This document shows positions 53,101 through 64,000 of a stretch of 64,000 bases of DNA, in pieces. Position numbers and translations under genes: made by a program. Origin of the DNA: Ephemerocybe angulata (taxonomy: Eukaryota > Basidiomycota > Agaricomycetes > Agaricales > Psathyrellaceae); NCBI GenBank assembly GCA_013368325.1, contig JAACJK010000001.1, positions 3,224,001 through 3,288,000 on the forward strand. Direction: 5' to 3'. The first letter of the stretch is position 1. The number at the start of each line of letters is the position of its first letter. The notes beneath the pieces were generated by a model. That model was not told the origin of the DNA, ran no database searches, and worked only from the letters and a program-made list of their open reading frames with translations.

Positions 53101-55297
53101 AGTCATAAAACCAGCCCCATGACGCAACACCGCTATAATAATAATGCATAACCCACTGCAGACCTTCGACGTATCGATACACTAGCTTGCCCAGCTCTTC
53201 AGGGTTGTCGTACGAGATCTCCAATTTCTCCTGAAGGTATGTTAGCCCTGAGCCTTCGAGGAAATGGAAGTGCAATCTGACCCTATAATACGACCTCTTC
53301 CACTCGTCCATCTTTTCTTTTATCGAGCGCTCGTGCCTTTCGTCGAATGTGCCCTCGGCATCTGGATCCTCGACGGGCGCCTTCGCATACTTCTTCAGTA
53401 TACGGGCAATCGCGGCCCAGCTCTCTTCGTCTTCCTCGTCTTCATCGTCATTTACATCCTCCCACTCCCCATCCTCACCTGCCTTCCCATTCTCTTCTTC
53501 TGCCGCCGACTCTCCTTCTTGCTTCGGCGGTTCATCTCCAGGTGCAACCTCCTCAGCTTCTGCGGCTCGGGGGAACCTCAACGTCAAGAGATTAACATCA
53601 TCCTCATCGTACTCATCCCACCCGAGAGTCAGATGGAGGTCCTGAGCCAACTTGGTGATGAAGGCACGCTCCCTTGCCGGGAAATCGTTCTTGAACGCCA
53701 ATCTCGCCTTGGCCTGCTTCGCCGGTTTCCGGTTCTCGAAGATGAAAGCCTCGACTTTGTCGAACATCGCACGCTGGGGCTTCGTCAAGACTATCAAGAT
53801 GGTTAGGCAGGCACTCCAATCTCAGACCAAAGACACGCACCAAACTTTCCTCGCTTCCTCCCCTGCTCCAATTCCTTGACGTGCTTGGCTTGCTTACCCT
53901 TATACCAATTCATATCCGCATATTCCTTCTCGAAAATATCCCTCTCCCACTGTGCCATCTCGTCTAACACGACCTGCAACCGCTTCGGGTTGATCACGCC
54001 CCCTTCATTGATGTAGCCCTCCAAACCCGGCAATACCTTCTTGTAGACGTCGAACAACTTCTCCAACCCGTTCTCGTGAATATGCAAGTCCGGCAGATTG
54101 GGCAGGAAATCGTTTCCGACGAACACGGCGAGGAGAATGAAGTCGTCGATTATCCGCTCGAGGCTATAGCCGAACGGAAGCGACGCCGCAATGTCATGGA
54201 ACTCCAGGTCGAGGTATTCACGCATCATCGATAAATGGAGGAGGTAAAAGTTGATGCTCTCCAGGCTCGTGCTCTTCTTCCCCCTCTGTGGCCCAAACTT
54301 GACTTCCTCTCTCAGCAAGCAGAAATGCGGGTCATGGCTCAGCAGGCCCAGCATGATCAAGTCGGCGTCCAGGCCGTACAAGCAGTGCCGCACATTCGGG
54401 TTGTAGTCGGGTTGCGCGCGTGAGAGACGAATGTATTCCATGATCTTGTGCTCGCCCTCTCCTGGAACCTCGTGTCCGGAGAGTACAACTTCAACGCCAC
54501 GCCAGTTCGAGTCTTCTGTGATCTTCTTGTTGATGAAGTACCGTAGCTGCTCCGAAAGCCTGACCATGAACGGTGTACCTGAGAGCGATTGAGACAACAG
54601 CAGCGGACAGGGAAGATGATAGACGCACCTGGCGTGATACAGTTACTGTCGAAGGCCTTCTCCTCGGGCAACTTCTCTCCCTTCCGCTCTGCCTTTTCCC
54701 GGACCTCCTTCGCCTCCTTTGCCGTCCTGAATCGACGACTCCGCTGCTGGTTCATCTTCGCGCGGGGTGCAACACCATCCACCGCCATGAAAAAAAGCTT
54801 CTTGGGCTTGATCTTCGCGAATAAGTGGTCCACATAGGCGAAAATGGAGGTGAAGATCTGCTCCTCGGTCATACGAAAGTGGGCATCCTCGTCATTTGGA
54901 TGGGAGCCTAGGCGGGGCAAATGAGGATGAGCAATGAAGGTTGATTATGTACCACTCACAGTTGTGAATGATTCCATTGAAATCGAGATATAGATTATCT
55001 GCGTGGTCGTTAGCACGAGACGCGTATGTTCCATCTCTCTTGACATACCAAATTCTGGTATCTTATTCTCTTGAATGAGTTGAGAAGTTAAAGGATATCT
55101 CTCTCTATAAGACGTTCGTTCAGCAGCATTTCAAGCTTTGTCACAACATCGACCACTCACGAGATATATCTGAAAAACTGGCCGCATGGTCAGTCCCCGA
55201 TCAGTCAATCTCGAGATTTAGACGCTCGCTCACCTTAGGAATACCTGAGCCATGTTAGTTTAGAGATCTTTTAGGTTACGCTGAACGACATACCCAT
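50103..55297 (-). CDS. XRN1: 5'-3' exoribonuclease Xrn1
   Basis: Cytoplasmic exonuclease that degrades decapped mRNA. The gene begins with very small coding exons: 4 nt (55297-55294), 11 nt (55244-55234) and 17 nt (55177-55161). They give [20 protein letters not shown], the family's hallmark N-terminus. The catalytic domain follows: [85 protein letters not shown] and [15 protein letters not shown], containing the acidic metal-binding residues. Later blocks ([33 protein letters not shown]) complete CR2. The PAZ/Tudor-, KOW- and winged-helix-like regions follow. The C-terminus is unusual in being rich in Pro and RGG/RGRGG repeats (about 50110-50500), a possible RNA-binding tail. Overall about 1.4 thousand residues. 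All key residues seen are intact. Confidence 0.95.
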
Positions 55298-57465
55298 TTC
55301 AACAGAGCTGTCGAGTAAAAATACAAAGAATGGTGGTGATGGTTGGGAAGAACCTTCGTAAACGCCCGTGACTCCCAGTTTGGGTGACGAGTCAGCCTTG
55401 TTCACCGCCACCACCATCTCTGGTCATCGTTGAGCCACGACGTACCCAGCGGCTACGACGACGCATGCGGGAAGCTCAAAGATAACCATGAAGGGAACGT
55501 ACTGCACCTCTTCATCTCCGTTCTCATTTTGAAAAAATGCTCTCTGGATGCCATATTTCCCATGCTGGTTGGCGCGTTTGAGCTGACCCTCCCGGCGGGC
55601 GACGGTCTTTGTGACCAAACGTCTCAAAAGTCATCACTCTTCAGCGAAAAAGGTGAACGGAGAAGGAAGGTTCTGCATTACTTTTGGTATCTTCCTCTGT
55701 GTTCGGACCTGCTTCGAGGTTCTTGGCTGCCTTGGATATAGATTGCTATCGACTTCCGGGAGAGTCGCAGTCAAGGCTGAGCGCCGAACTGTGACCTCGA
55801 AGGGATAGACTTAATGGTGCGCAGTACCTTTCTCCATTCGACAGAGTTACTGACAAAATTATAACTCATTACCAGGCTCCTGACCATACCCTATTCAAAG
55901 CTATCCTATCGCGATATGGGGAATGCCCTTTTGGCAAGATTTCAAAATAGAGACGCACTATTGACTGTCATCACCATCGACACTAGTCAAAGTCACCTAT
56001 AAGCACATAAGACGTATTCACGATGTGCGCGGAAGAGATTAGATACCGTTGTACGTGCCTAATTGGCGACGGTTACACCAACATGCTTACTCTCCGTGCA
56101 GGTTCTTCGGAAGCCACCCCTCGATTCTCATGCACTGAAAGAGAGAAAGGCTCCATCTTTTCAAGTTCCAGTCAAGAGACGATTTCAGCTACTGGACGAC
56201 GGCGATGACATCCACTCGCGCTCTGATGAAACACTATTTACCAAGTGTTTACGACAAAGCCTTCGCTCAGTACGAGTCTGTGCTCAAGTTATCCTCTGCG
56301 CAAGAGCAGGTCTTGGTAATCTACAACCAGGCCAACGGCCCGTGCGCAGAAACGCCTGGAAGACGCAGATTGTCTAGTCAGTGCGAACCCGTCGGACACT
56401 CCCATATAACCTTGTCAAGCTGCGGGCCAGCTGCTTTTCCCTAACGTACCCTCTGATATTTAGCAGTCTCAAGTGTGAACCTGTACTGTGCCTCACTGGG
56501 AGGCTACAGACTGAGGCCGCAGCATCGAGTCACTGCCTCCCCAGCCGGGGCAACTTATCCTGACCAATATGCATTGGGGCGCCACCCGCCTAACCGTCAC
56601 TTATCCAGACAAACATCGCATTTCAAGTCATAGCCATCCATACGAATTTGGAGGCACCCGCCGGCCATGACGACTCCGAGGCGATTCCAATCCCTCAATC
56701 TACTAGTCCGTAGCACCAGCATAAAGGATCCGTACGTACACGATATGTCGGAGGACCAACATCAATATCTTAACGCCCACTTTCCCCTAACAGACATATC
56801 TTCAGCGATTACGACAACACTTCCATGCGACACCAGACACGGAATTACACCACCTGCTTGTATAGGCATGCGTTGGGCATGCGTATCAGACATTTCCATC
56901 CGTGGAGATGCATGATCATATTCTTGCTGAGCGGCCACAGCAAGGCCACGGACTTCAGCCATCTGCAAAGATACGAGGGTACCATCCACGACGGCATTGC
57001 CGCTTTACTTACTACTGATTTCAGATTTTGCCAACTGCGCTGCCTTGATCATCTTTCCCCAGATCTCAATATGAAAGTACCATTCCCGAAGTGGGTCTCC
57101 TGCCCAGCGCGAAGGTGGGCATGCGGTCAAGTTAGAATTGGGGATCAATTTGAATTCGATATAGGTCCCTGTTCCATAGCCTAGACCGTAACGCCCCTCA
57201 TCTCCTGCTGGGCATTTCGGTAAACGGGAAGAGTACGTGGCTAAAAGGCAGCCACGCCGGCGCAGTCTCCTAGATTCATTTATATGTGCCCAAGAGGTGG
57301 ATATCGGATGTTCATCTCCCCGTGTCAATCTCTGTGCGAAGGAACTGGAACACAGGGTCTTCGTTCCACCCATTTTGATACAAGCAACACCCATGCGGTA
57401 TATATACTACAACCCAAGACCTACTAGGCACTCCCTCCCTACCATAAATCTGAAATAATGACATT
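55298..57465. other. 2.2-kb stretch without a supported gene
   Basis: Lies between XRN1 (5' end) and the 3' end of the GMP synthetase gene. A protein-like piece around 56110-56290 (KPPLDSHALKERKAPSFQVP) is not continued convincingly. It may be a gene relic. Confidence 0.4.
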
Positions 57466-59644
57466 CTAAAGCCACTCAACGGTCTAAGAAACAATGGAGA
57501 TGAGCGAGCCGTACGAGACGAATAATCATAATTACTCACTGCCGGAGGCTTCGATGAAATATCATACGTGACGCGGTTGATCCCCTTCACCTCGTTCGTA
57601 ATACGCGACGAGATCCTCTTGAGTACGTCGGCGGGGAAGACGAACCTAAAGAGGGGTATTCAGTCAAAACTCTTCGGCATGACGAATTGCGAGAGGAAGA
57701 AAGGGCCAATATCCCTCGACAGAAGCCGGAACGTAAACGAGTTCAAGCGGCATTAGGGCCCACGGACGAAATGAAGGGGAACTCACCAATCCGCAGTCAT
57801 GAAATCCTCAGACTGTACCGCCCTGAGAGCGATGACCTACAAAAATTACGACCGTTAGGGGCCATTCATTCGGATGCATCGTCCAAACATACCTGCTCGT
57901 ACGTCCTCGCATCACCCATGACACCTACAGCCTTCACAGGCAAAAGCACCGCGAACGCCTGCGCGATCTGGTCATATAGCCCTGCCTTCCGGATCTCCTC
58001 GATGTAGATTTTATCGGCCTGCTGCAAGATGAAAACTTGCTCCCGCGTGACGGGTCCGAGGATCCGGATTGCGAGGCCGGGTCCAGGGAAGGGGTGCCGC
58101 TGAACGAGCGGTGCGGGAATGTCAAGCAATCGGCCGAGTGCGCGGACCTCATCTGGTGGTGAGAGTAAACGATTAATGGAAATCTAGAATAGAACCGATT
58201 CGACTCACCCTTGAAGAGCTCGCGGAGGGGTTCGATGAGCTTGAGCTTCATGTCTTTGAGGAGACCGCCGACGTTGTGATGGGTTTTGATCGTCGCACTG
58301 GGACCCTTGAAGCTGATGCTCTCGATGACATCGGGATAGAGGGTACCCTGCAAAAGCCATTCGACACGGCCCTTGGCGTCCGCACCCTTCTTCTCCTCCT
58401 CCTCAGCAGCAGCCTCGATCTTCGCAGCCTCCTCCTCAAAGATATGGATGAAGGTGTTTCCGATGATCTTGCGCTTCTGCTCGGGATCCTCAACACCATC
58501 GAGCTTGCTCAGGAAGCGATCCGAGGCATCAACGACGGTTAAGTTGACGCCGAGGTTCTTGTTGAGCATTTCGTAGACCTGCTCGGCCTCGTTCATGCGG
58601 AGCACACCGTTGTCCACCATGATAGCGTGGAATCGATCGCCGATAGCTTCGTGCATAAGCTTGGCGGCAACAGTGCTGTCCACACCACCGCTGACCGCAC
58701 CGATAACGCGACCCTTCTCTCCGCAGATTTCGCGGATGCGTGCAACTTCCTTTCCGATGAACTCTTCCTATTAAGCGCCCTTCGTCAGTATCCTGATTAA
58801 CCGAAACGGGATAGGACATACCATCGTCCAGTTGGGCGTGCATTTGCAAATATCGAGGATGAATCGTCCGATAACCTCCTTGCCACGAGGCGAGTGGGTG
58901 ACCTCGGGGTGGAACTGGATACCGTAGATGGGTTTGGTATTGTGTGCGAGAGCGGCGAAGGGGGCGGTGTCGGTGTGTCCAACAACATGGAAGTCGGCAG
59001 GGGGTTTCGATAGTTGGTCGCCGTGGGACATCCAGACCTATCACGAAATTAGGCGAGGTGAGTGCGATATAGATTGGTACATACCTGCATCTCATCTCCA
59101 AGGCCTTCGAACAAAGCATCGACTTGTCCATTCCCGAACTTGTTAATCTGGACCATGGCAAATCCGTACTCGCGGTGGTCACATTTTGTTACCTCTCCTC
59201 CAAGGTTCCAGGCAATTTCCTAACGTGTTGCGAGTGTTAGAGAGGTATACAAATCATTAAGACGACCCGGCGTACCTGAAGGCCATAACAAATCCCGAGA
59301 ATCGGGACGCCGAGCTCGAAAACGGCGGGATCGACGTGTGGTGAATCCTTATCGTAGACGGAGTACGGCGAGCCAGAGAGAATGATTCCTGTGTACATCG
59401 TCAGCCTAAGCTACATGCATATATCATAGTACTGACCTTTCGGCTTGAAGTCAAGGTCGGCAATCTTGGTCGTGCATGGCAAGAGTTCTGCGTAGACTTT
59501 GTGTTCACGACATCTTCTCGTAATGAGATGGCTGTACTACTTCGATCTAAGTCCCTGGCGCTCTGGTAGATGCTTGAACATGCCTACCTGGGATCCGAAA
59601 TCGAGAATAAGGACAGTCTCGAATTGCTCGTGAATGGCGGCCAT
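57466..59644 (-). CDS. GUA1: GMP synthase (glutamine-hydrolysing)
   Basis: Converts XMP to GMP using glutamine and ATP, the last step of guanine nucleotide synthesis, in the cytosol. It starts [19 protein letters not shown]. The glutamine amidotransferase domain has [10 protein letters not shown] with the nucleophilic cysteine, and IQFHPEVTH with the catalytic His and Glu. The ATP-pyrophosphatase domain has the P-loop [16 protein letters not shown], followed by [30 protein letters not shown] and KTHHNVGGL. The C-terminal dimerisation domain has [36 protein letters not shown] and SKPPA, completed by a last exon TVEWL before TAG (57466-57468). Length is about 540 residues, as expected. The glutamic acid before the C-terminal end in most homologues (TIEWE) is replaced by TVEWL here. 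About ten exons. Two E-boxes lie 60-90 bp upstream. Confidence 0.96.
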
Positions 59645-59704
59645 CGAGGTAGGAAATGAGGAGCTGAAAGCGCGAACAATCTAATCTCGAAAATATCGGC
59701 GCTT

Positions 59705-59731
59705 CACGTGATGCAATACGAGAAGCACGTG
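59705..59731. promoter_or_regulatory. Two E-boxes (CACGTG) upstream of GUA1
   Basis: CACGTG occurs at 59705-59710 (as TTCACGTGATG) and 59726-59731 (as GCACGTGGG), 61-87 bp before the GUA1 start codon. Such sites are bound by bHLH factors. Close pairing near a housekeeping promoter suggests function. Confidence 0.4.
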
Positions 59732-59780
59732 GGACCGATCAATTTCGGCTCCCGGGAAAGGCAATTCAGGGGCTTCACAG

Positions 59781-59790
59781 ATAAGCGCCC
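59781..59790. promoter_or_regulatory. Copy of recurrent motif ATAAGCGCCC upstream of GUA1
   Basis: The exact 10-mer lies 137 bp before the GUA1 ATG. It matches the copies near 14361, 14410, 27777 and 43259. Confidence 0.35.
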
Positions 59791-62700
59791 AGGATACCAG
59801 TGCCGACCTTCTCGCTGTCGAGGCGCGAAAAAGGCGCGAAAAGGCATGCCACCAAAAAATTCTTGTTTTGAGCTAATTAATGGGGCCTGGGTAGGCTCGA
59901 GTACGCTCAAGTCAGCGCGTTGTCGTGAGCCCTCAGCGCTGCGCGGCGCGTGGATGTCACAACCTTGGGCGTCTCTCTATCGGGAGAAATTACTGGCTGA
60001 TACACTCATATATGCCTGAATGTTGGAATGTGAGGTAGTAACAACTAAAATGCGACCTTATGTGTATGGATGCTAGAGCCAAGGTGAAGTTCGCGTCAGC
60101 CGGTCTTTGCCGCCGAGGAAGACGGTAGAAGTCTGTGTCCATTGGCTAACTGTACAACTTCTTACTCCCAGAAAATGAAAGAAGCTCAAAAAATGGGCAT
60201 TAAGGGCCCAGGACATGTTTCTCCCACAGAAAGCGTCACAGAACCGAACTTTATAAAGATCGCAACTTGGGCGGCATTCTTCAACTGATCTTCACATGCC
60301 ATTGATCCTATCTCCGAAGAGGGGAGCCCTGTATATAAATGCTGCATACATACTAACATAGTAAGGCAGCGGCTATCTCCTCCGGAGAGTGGTTTGTATG
60401 AGATGAGGTCAGACCTTCTATATTTTTGTGATGTTATCTTCACAACGCTAGTAAGTCGGCAGAGTGATGAGTTGCAGGCCCAGTGAGTCGACTATCAGCG
60501 CCAATTCAATTTGAATTCACTCACAGTCATAAGCATTAGAAACGCCATATTAAGGCACCACAACCGAGGAGGCAGAATTTCATAGAACTTGGTTTACGAG
60601 GGAACATGCAAATTGGCCTGCCGACATACCCAACTGACATCCGTCAAACCGGCGAAATCACCTCCATGTCTAGTATTGATTGTTTCGCAGAAGGCAATCA
60701 GAAACCAAGACCCCACCATCTTGCACAATCTATCAGTATCTGAGGAATCATTGAAGGTAACAACATCGTCAATCCCATCGGTGAATTTTGTTCTCGCTTA
60801 GGACGAGAGAAAGGCGAGCAGTCACACAGGTTCCCCGATGCTTGGTATCACTCCTCAGGCTTCAGTATGTACTCAGTCTCAAGGGATGGAGCAAGTGGTT
60901 GGCTTCGAATAAGAATCCGTCTTCTACGGCCCTTCTGCAAGCGTCAGCAGCGAAGCGGCTCCCACTTGTTAGACGTACAAATCTGGCATGCTGATCAAGA
61001 ACCCAGGCTATATGATCTGTTCGCCGATGAATTTGGATCGGCGTACCCATTGAGGGTATCAGGGAACCAAAATAATGTACAGGTTGTATCTGGTTGTGTC
61101 TAAAAAGCCAATTTATTGTGTACTATCTCTTCAAACATCCATAGTAAGTCAGGAGTCCATCTGATGATGTATAAGAAGGCTCGCGCTACTTATCACGCTT
61201 GGAAGTGGCTACAGTCCCTGCAGACGCAAAAACAGAAATATACACTAGAGCTGACTCATGAGGGGCTTCTTGGCTTATATCCATGGTGGTGTAAAGAACA
61301 CGCTTCAAACTAGACGCTGACCCTTGCTAGGGCTGGGCCATAGCAAGGAAAGTCTCTATGGTGAATGTTAGAACGTCCATCTGTCAACACGGCAATAGGA
61401 GCGATTATCCCACAGGTCCCACAGCAGCATCATTGTGTCGTGTGGCTAATAGCGGCGGAGAGAGCATCTCCAAATTCCTGGGCTGAAGCCACAGGCTGGC
61501 AGGAACTAGAACACCGAACAAATGTTTCCGGGAAGCAAAACGCAAGCTGAGAGGACACCTTTCGGCCGTTTCTGCTGGCACCATCTTTGAAGAATTGAAT
61601 GCGATAGCTGTACCCTCGGAGCTCGAAAGGGGCATGCGGCAGGCCTCGAGCTCTGGTGGCGGCGGCGCTTAGATTCTTCGGCATCACCGATTCAATTGGG
61701 ACAAACCCCATAATTGGGCGCGAATGTAGTCAGGTTGTCTCGCGCGCTTTGGGTGGTTATCAACGTTAGTTAGCCGCTGATCCGGGATCTAGGGTCGCTG
61801 AAGCCACAGTCTACACAGTCTACGCTTGGTCTAGCCGGGAAGGTACTAAGCTGCTGCCTAAGGAAGGCATGAATTGGTGGAATAACCGGGCCAGCCCATC
61901 CGTGTGCCTCAACATGCTGCTTGCCGGCGAGTGGGAGCTGTGCGATCCTCAAGTTCAGAATACTCTCTCACTCCTTCATTGGACGCTCTGGATGTGAACT
62001 TGCTACCTCCGAGTCATTAGGAAGAAGAAAGGCGAACTCTACAAATGCCGCGCAGAACAACAATTGGTACTGCTACACGCCTGCGATTCATGTCAGCTCG
62101 ACCGAGACGCATCTTATACTGGTCACGGGAACACACTGATACATGGCACGAGATGGCAATCATAATCAGAGGACAGTGGACGTGGGTATTCACAGGGCAA
62201 GAATTACTAAACCCTGGCGATGGCGATGGCTTGTGCTTGTGCTTCAGGAAAAGAAAAATTGTTGGCAACCCGCGAGGCAGTGACATCCCAACGACGGCCG
62301 TGAGGGCTCGAACAAAAGAGTCCCACCATGGACAACGAACGGTGATATGTCCACCTTCTCTCCATTTAGTTACTTTTTCTGTAGAATCCTTTTCAGTGAT
62401 GCTATATCAGTACTTGTTGCGACCTCACCAGCTGGGACTCGAACGATTTGATCATGGCTCCGCACTTCAATGTATTGGCAAGGGACAGTGGTAGTACATG
62501 CATCTATTCATTGCGGCTATATCAGCTTCAATCTCCATGGAGCTTAAGCCCATGGCTGATGTGGAGGACTGTTAGCCAAGCTTTCTATTGGGCGCTTGAG
62601 TTCTCAGAACGAGGCCCCTTCTACAATGTCTACAACGTATGCTAGGCATTGGGGGCTAACCTAATATCACAAGTATATAAACCCGTGTACCGAGGGACGG

Positions 62701-64000
62701 ATTTCACAGTTCGAGGGACCTTGTGTCAACACCTAGTCGCTAGGAGTGTTAAGGTTCATCTTACAGTGGATATTCAGCCTTAAGATGTTCAATCACCTGG
62801 GCGCCATCTCAACTGGACACGAACGTACAACAAACGTACAATTGACTTTTTGAACTTGAGAGATGACGAAAGTAGTCCACATGTGCTTATTAGAGCATAC
62901 TCCGTGGAAGAAGTGGAAACAGTGGATTTAAGCGCTCAGCAGATGTCACCATCCGCCGGTCTTCTTCAGATGAACAGGGACCTGGATACCAATGTTGGGT
63001 ATTTACGGCGCTGGACACACCACTCTGATTGGGTTCTGTATCACAATTTTGATCTAATGTTGACCATCGTAGGCCGTAAGCCCATCCTCCGTTCAAGGCA
63101 TATCAAAACCGAACTCCACAAAAGGAATGTTCCTCGGTAAGGCCGCAGGCATCAATGTAGTAGACAAAGGTGACACGAACACTCATTGAATGCTCAGTAA
63201 CATCGCAAAGAGGGACACATCAGTTGGTCAATCATCCGTGCTTGTTGGGGAAACGCACCGTGAATTATACCGTATTTCTCCTCGGATGCCGCCGTGGTTC
63301 ATGTGTTATGTTAACGCCTATTACCTGCTGGGTCCGAGGATATTCACCATTTTTTGGACAACCGTGTCTTTAGATATGCCACCCAGCGAAAATGGCCATA
63401 TGCTGGATGGACGCCTGACATAGCTGATTCCAAATAGCGCCGTCACCCGCGCACACTTTCTGTGGATTTAGAGTCAATGCGTAGATCAAGGTCGTATTCT
63501 GCCAAAAAAAGGCTCGAATGGCATCGCGAGCTCGTATCCCTCGAAAGCCCTTCTCCTTTCAGACCCGCTGCCCTGCTAGCTTGCGGACAGCCGAGTCGTC
63601 TTCTGGCCAGTGGCCGCACAGTCCAGCGATGGTCTAGCGCCCGCGAGAAAACGCGCTTTCTTCCTCTTGGATTGCAGGCACAGAAGCTGGGAAGAAACGT
63701 GGCACAGGGGAAGGCAAGTTGTGGATTGAATTGTATCGGGCATCTCTGCACATCGACCGAAAGCTTTCTTCTCATTTTTGAAGTGCAGCTGCGCTTCGCG
63801 TTCCGGAAGGTCTTATAGTAGCTCGAGCTAGTATAGAGTATACCAGACCACCATCAGGACGAGGGGACGAAGGGAATCGGGCATGAAACAGTGCGCGGAT
63901 AGACATCAGTCTGTAGCGGCGCTCTTCAGTTTGCTACTTATTGAGACTACAGCCTAGTAAGTATCGCTGGATGCTGTTCAACCTCTACGATCACTAAAGT

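Larger units (their letters stand above)
59645..64000. other. 4.4-kb gene-free right end
   Basis: Promoter elements of GUA1 occupy the first 150 bp. Beyond that there are many short frames on both strands, none with a recognised domain or convincing splice model. A TATA-like TATATAAACC near 62674 has no identifiable gene after it. It may be old, decayed repeat sequence, but I see no terminal repeats or transposase motifs. Confidence 0.4.

Noticed and set aside
62660..62700. TATA-like TATATAAACC as promoter of a gene at the right end
   Set aside because: No convincing coding sequence or splice model follows on either strand.
1..64000. CRISPR array, bacterial operon features, autonomous transposase, retrotransposon LTRs, PKS/NRPS genes
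   Set aside because: I looked for spaced repeats, catalytic DDE, reverse transcriptase and biosynthetic backbone motifs and found none. The genome is eukaryotic, so Shine-Dalgarno sites do not apply.

Overview
This is nuclear DNA from a filamentous basidiomycete, most likely an Agaricomycete. The genes are cut by many introns of about 45-60 bp with GT..AG ends. Two methionine tRNA genes contain introns. The protein families are typical of mushroom-forming fungi: Zn2Cys6 regulators, phi-class GSTs, a microsomal P450, a fungal SLATT protein, F-box proteins and DHHC acyltransferases. Species cannot be read from the sequence.

Layout. 1-10 kb: two tandem, diverged Zn2Cys6 / fungal-trans regulators, preceded by a gene tail and a tiny spliced ORF with its own TATA box. 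10.6-17.3 kb: a detoxification-type group with a medium-chain reductase, two phi GSTs and a P450. 17.7-20.5 kb: elongator tRNA-Met, a broken tRNA copy and a DHHC S-acyltransferase. 21.5-21.9 kb: a MITE with perfect 60-bp inverted repeats. 22.7-39.4 kb: an Hsp20-like protein, a large C2H2 protein, a secreted protein, a large low-complexity conserved-type protein and a four-helix MARVEL-like membrane protein, with a 3-kb gene-poor stretch. 39.7-42.4 kb: initiator tRNA-Met and an F-box/WD40 protein. 43.5-49.3 kb: an F-box gene broken by a 674-bp inverted-repeat element, a SLATT gene with a truncated copy beside it, and a 1.1-kb inverted-repeat element that holds a spliced ORF. 50.1-59.6 kb: two housekeeping genes, XRN1 (mRNA decay) and GMP synthetase (GMP synthesis). 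59.6-64 kb: no supported gene.

Most notable points. (a) A single-nucleotide exon is needed to read the conserved tryptophan after the DHHC motif. (b) A 6-nt exon inside the zinc cluster is shared by both Zn2Cys6 paralogues. (c) XRN1 starts with coding exons of 4, 11 and 17 nt. (d) Removing one transposon plus one target-site copy rejoins the two halves of an F-box gene in frame. (e) A 10-mer, ATAAGCGCCC, recurs upstream of several unrelated genes. All splice models were made by eye from GT/AG signals, frame and family motifs. None has transcript support here. Coordinates of spliced genes run from start codon to stop codon and include introns.
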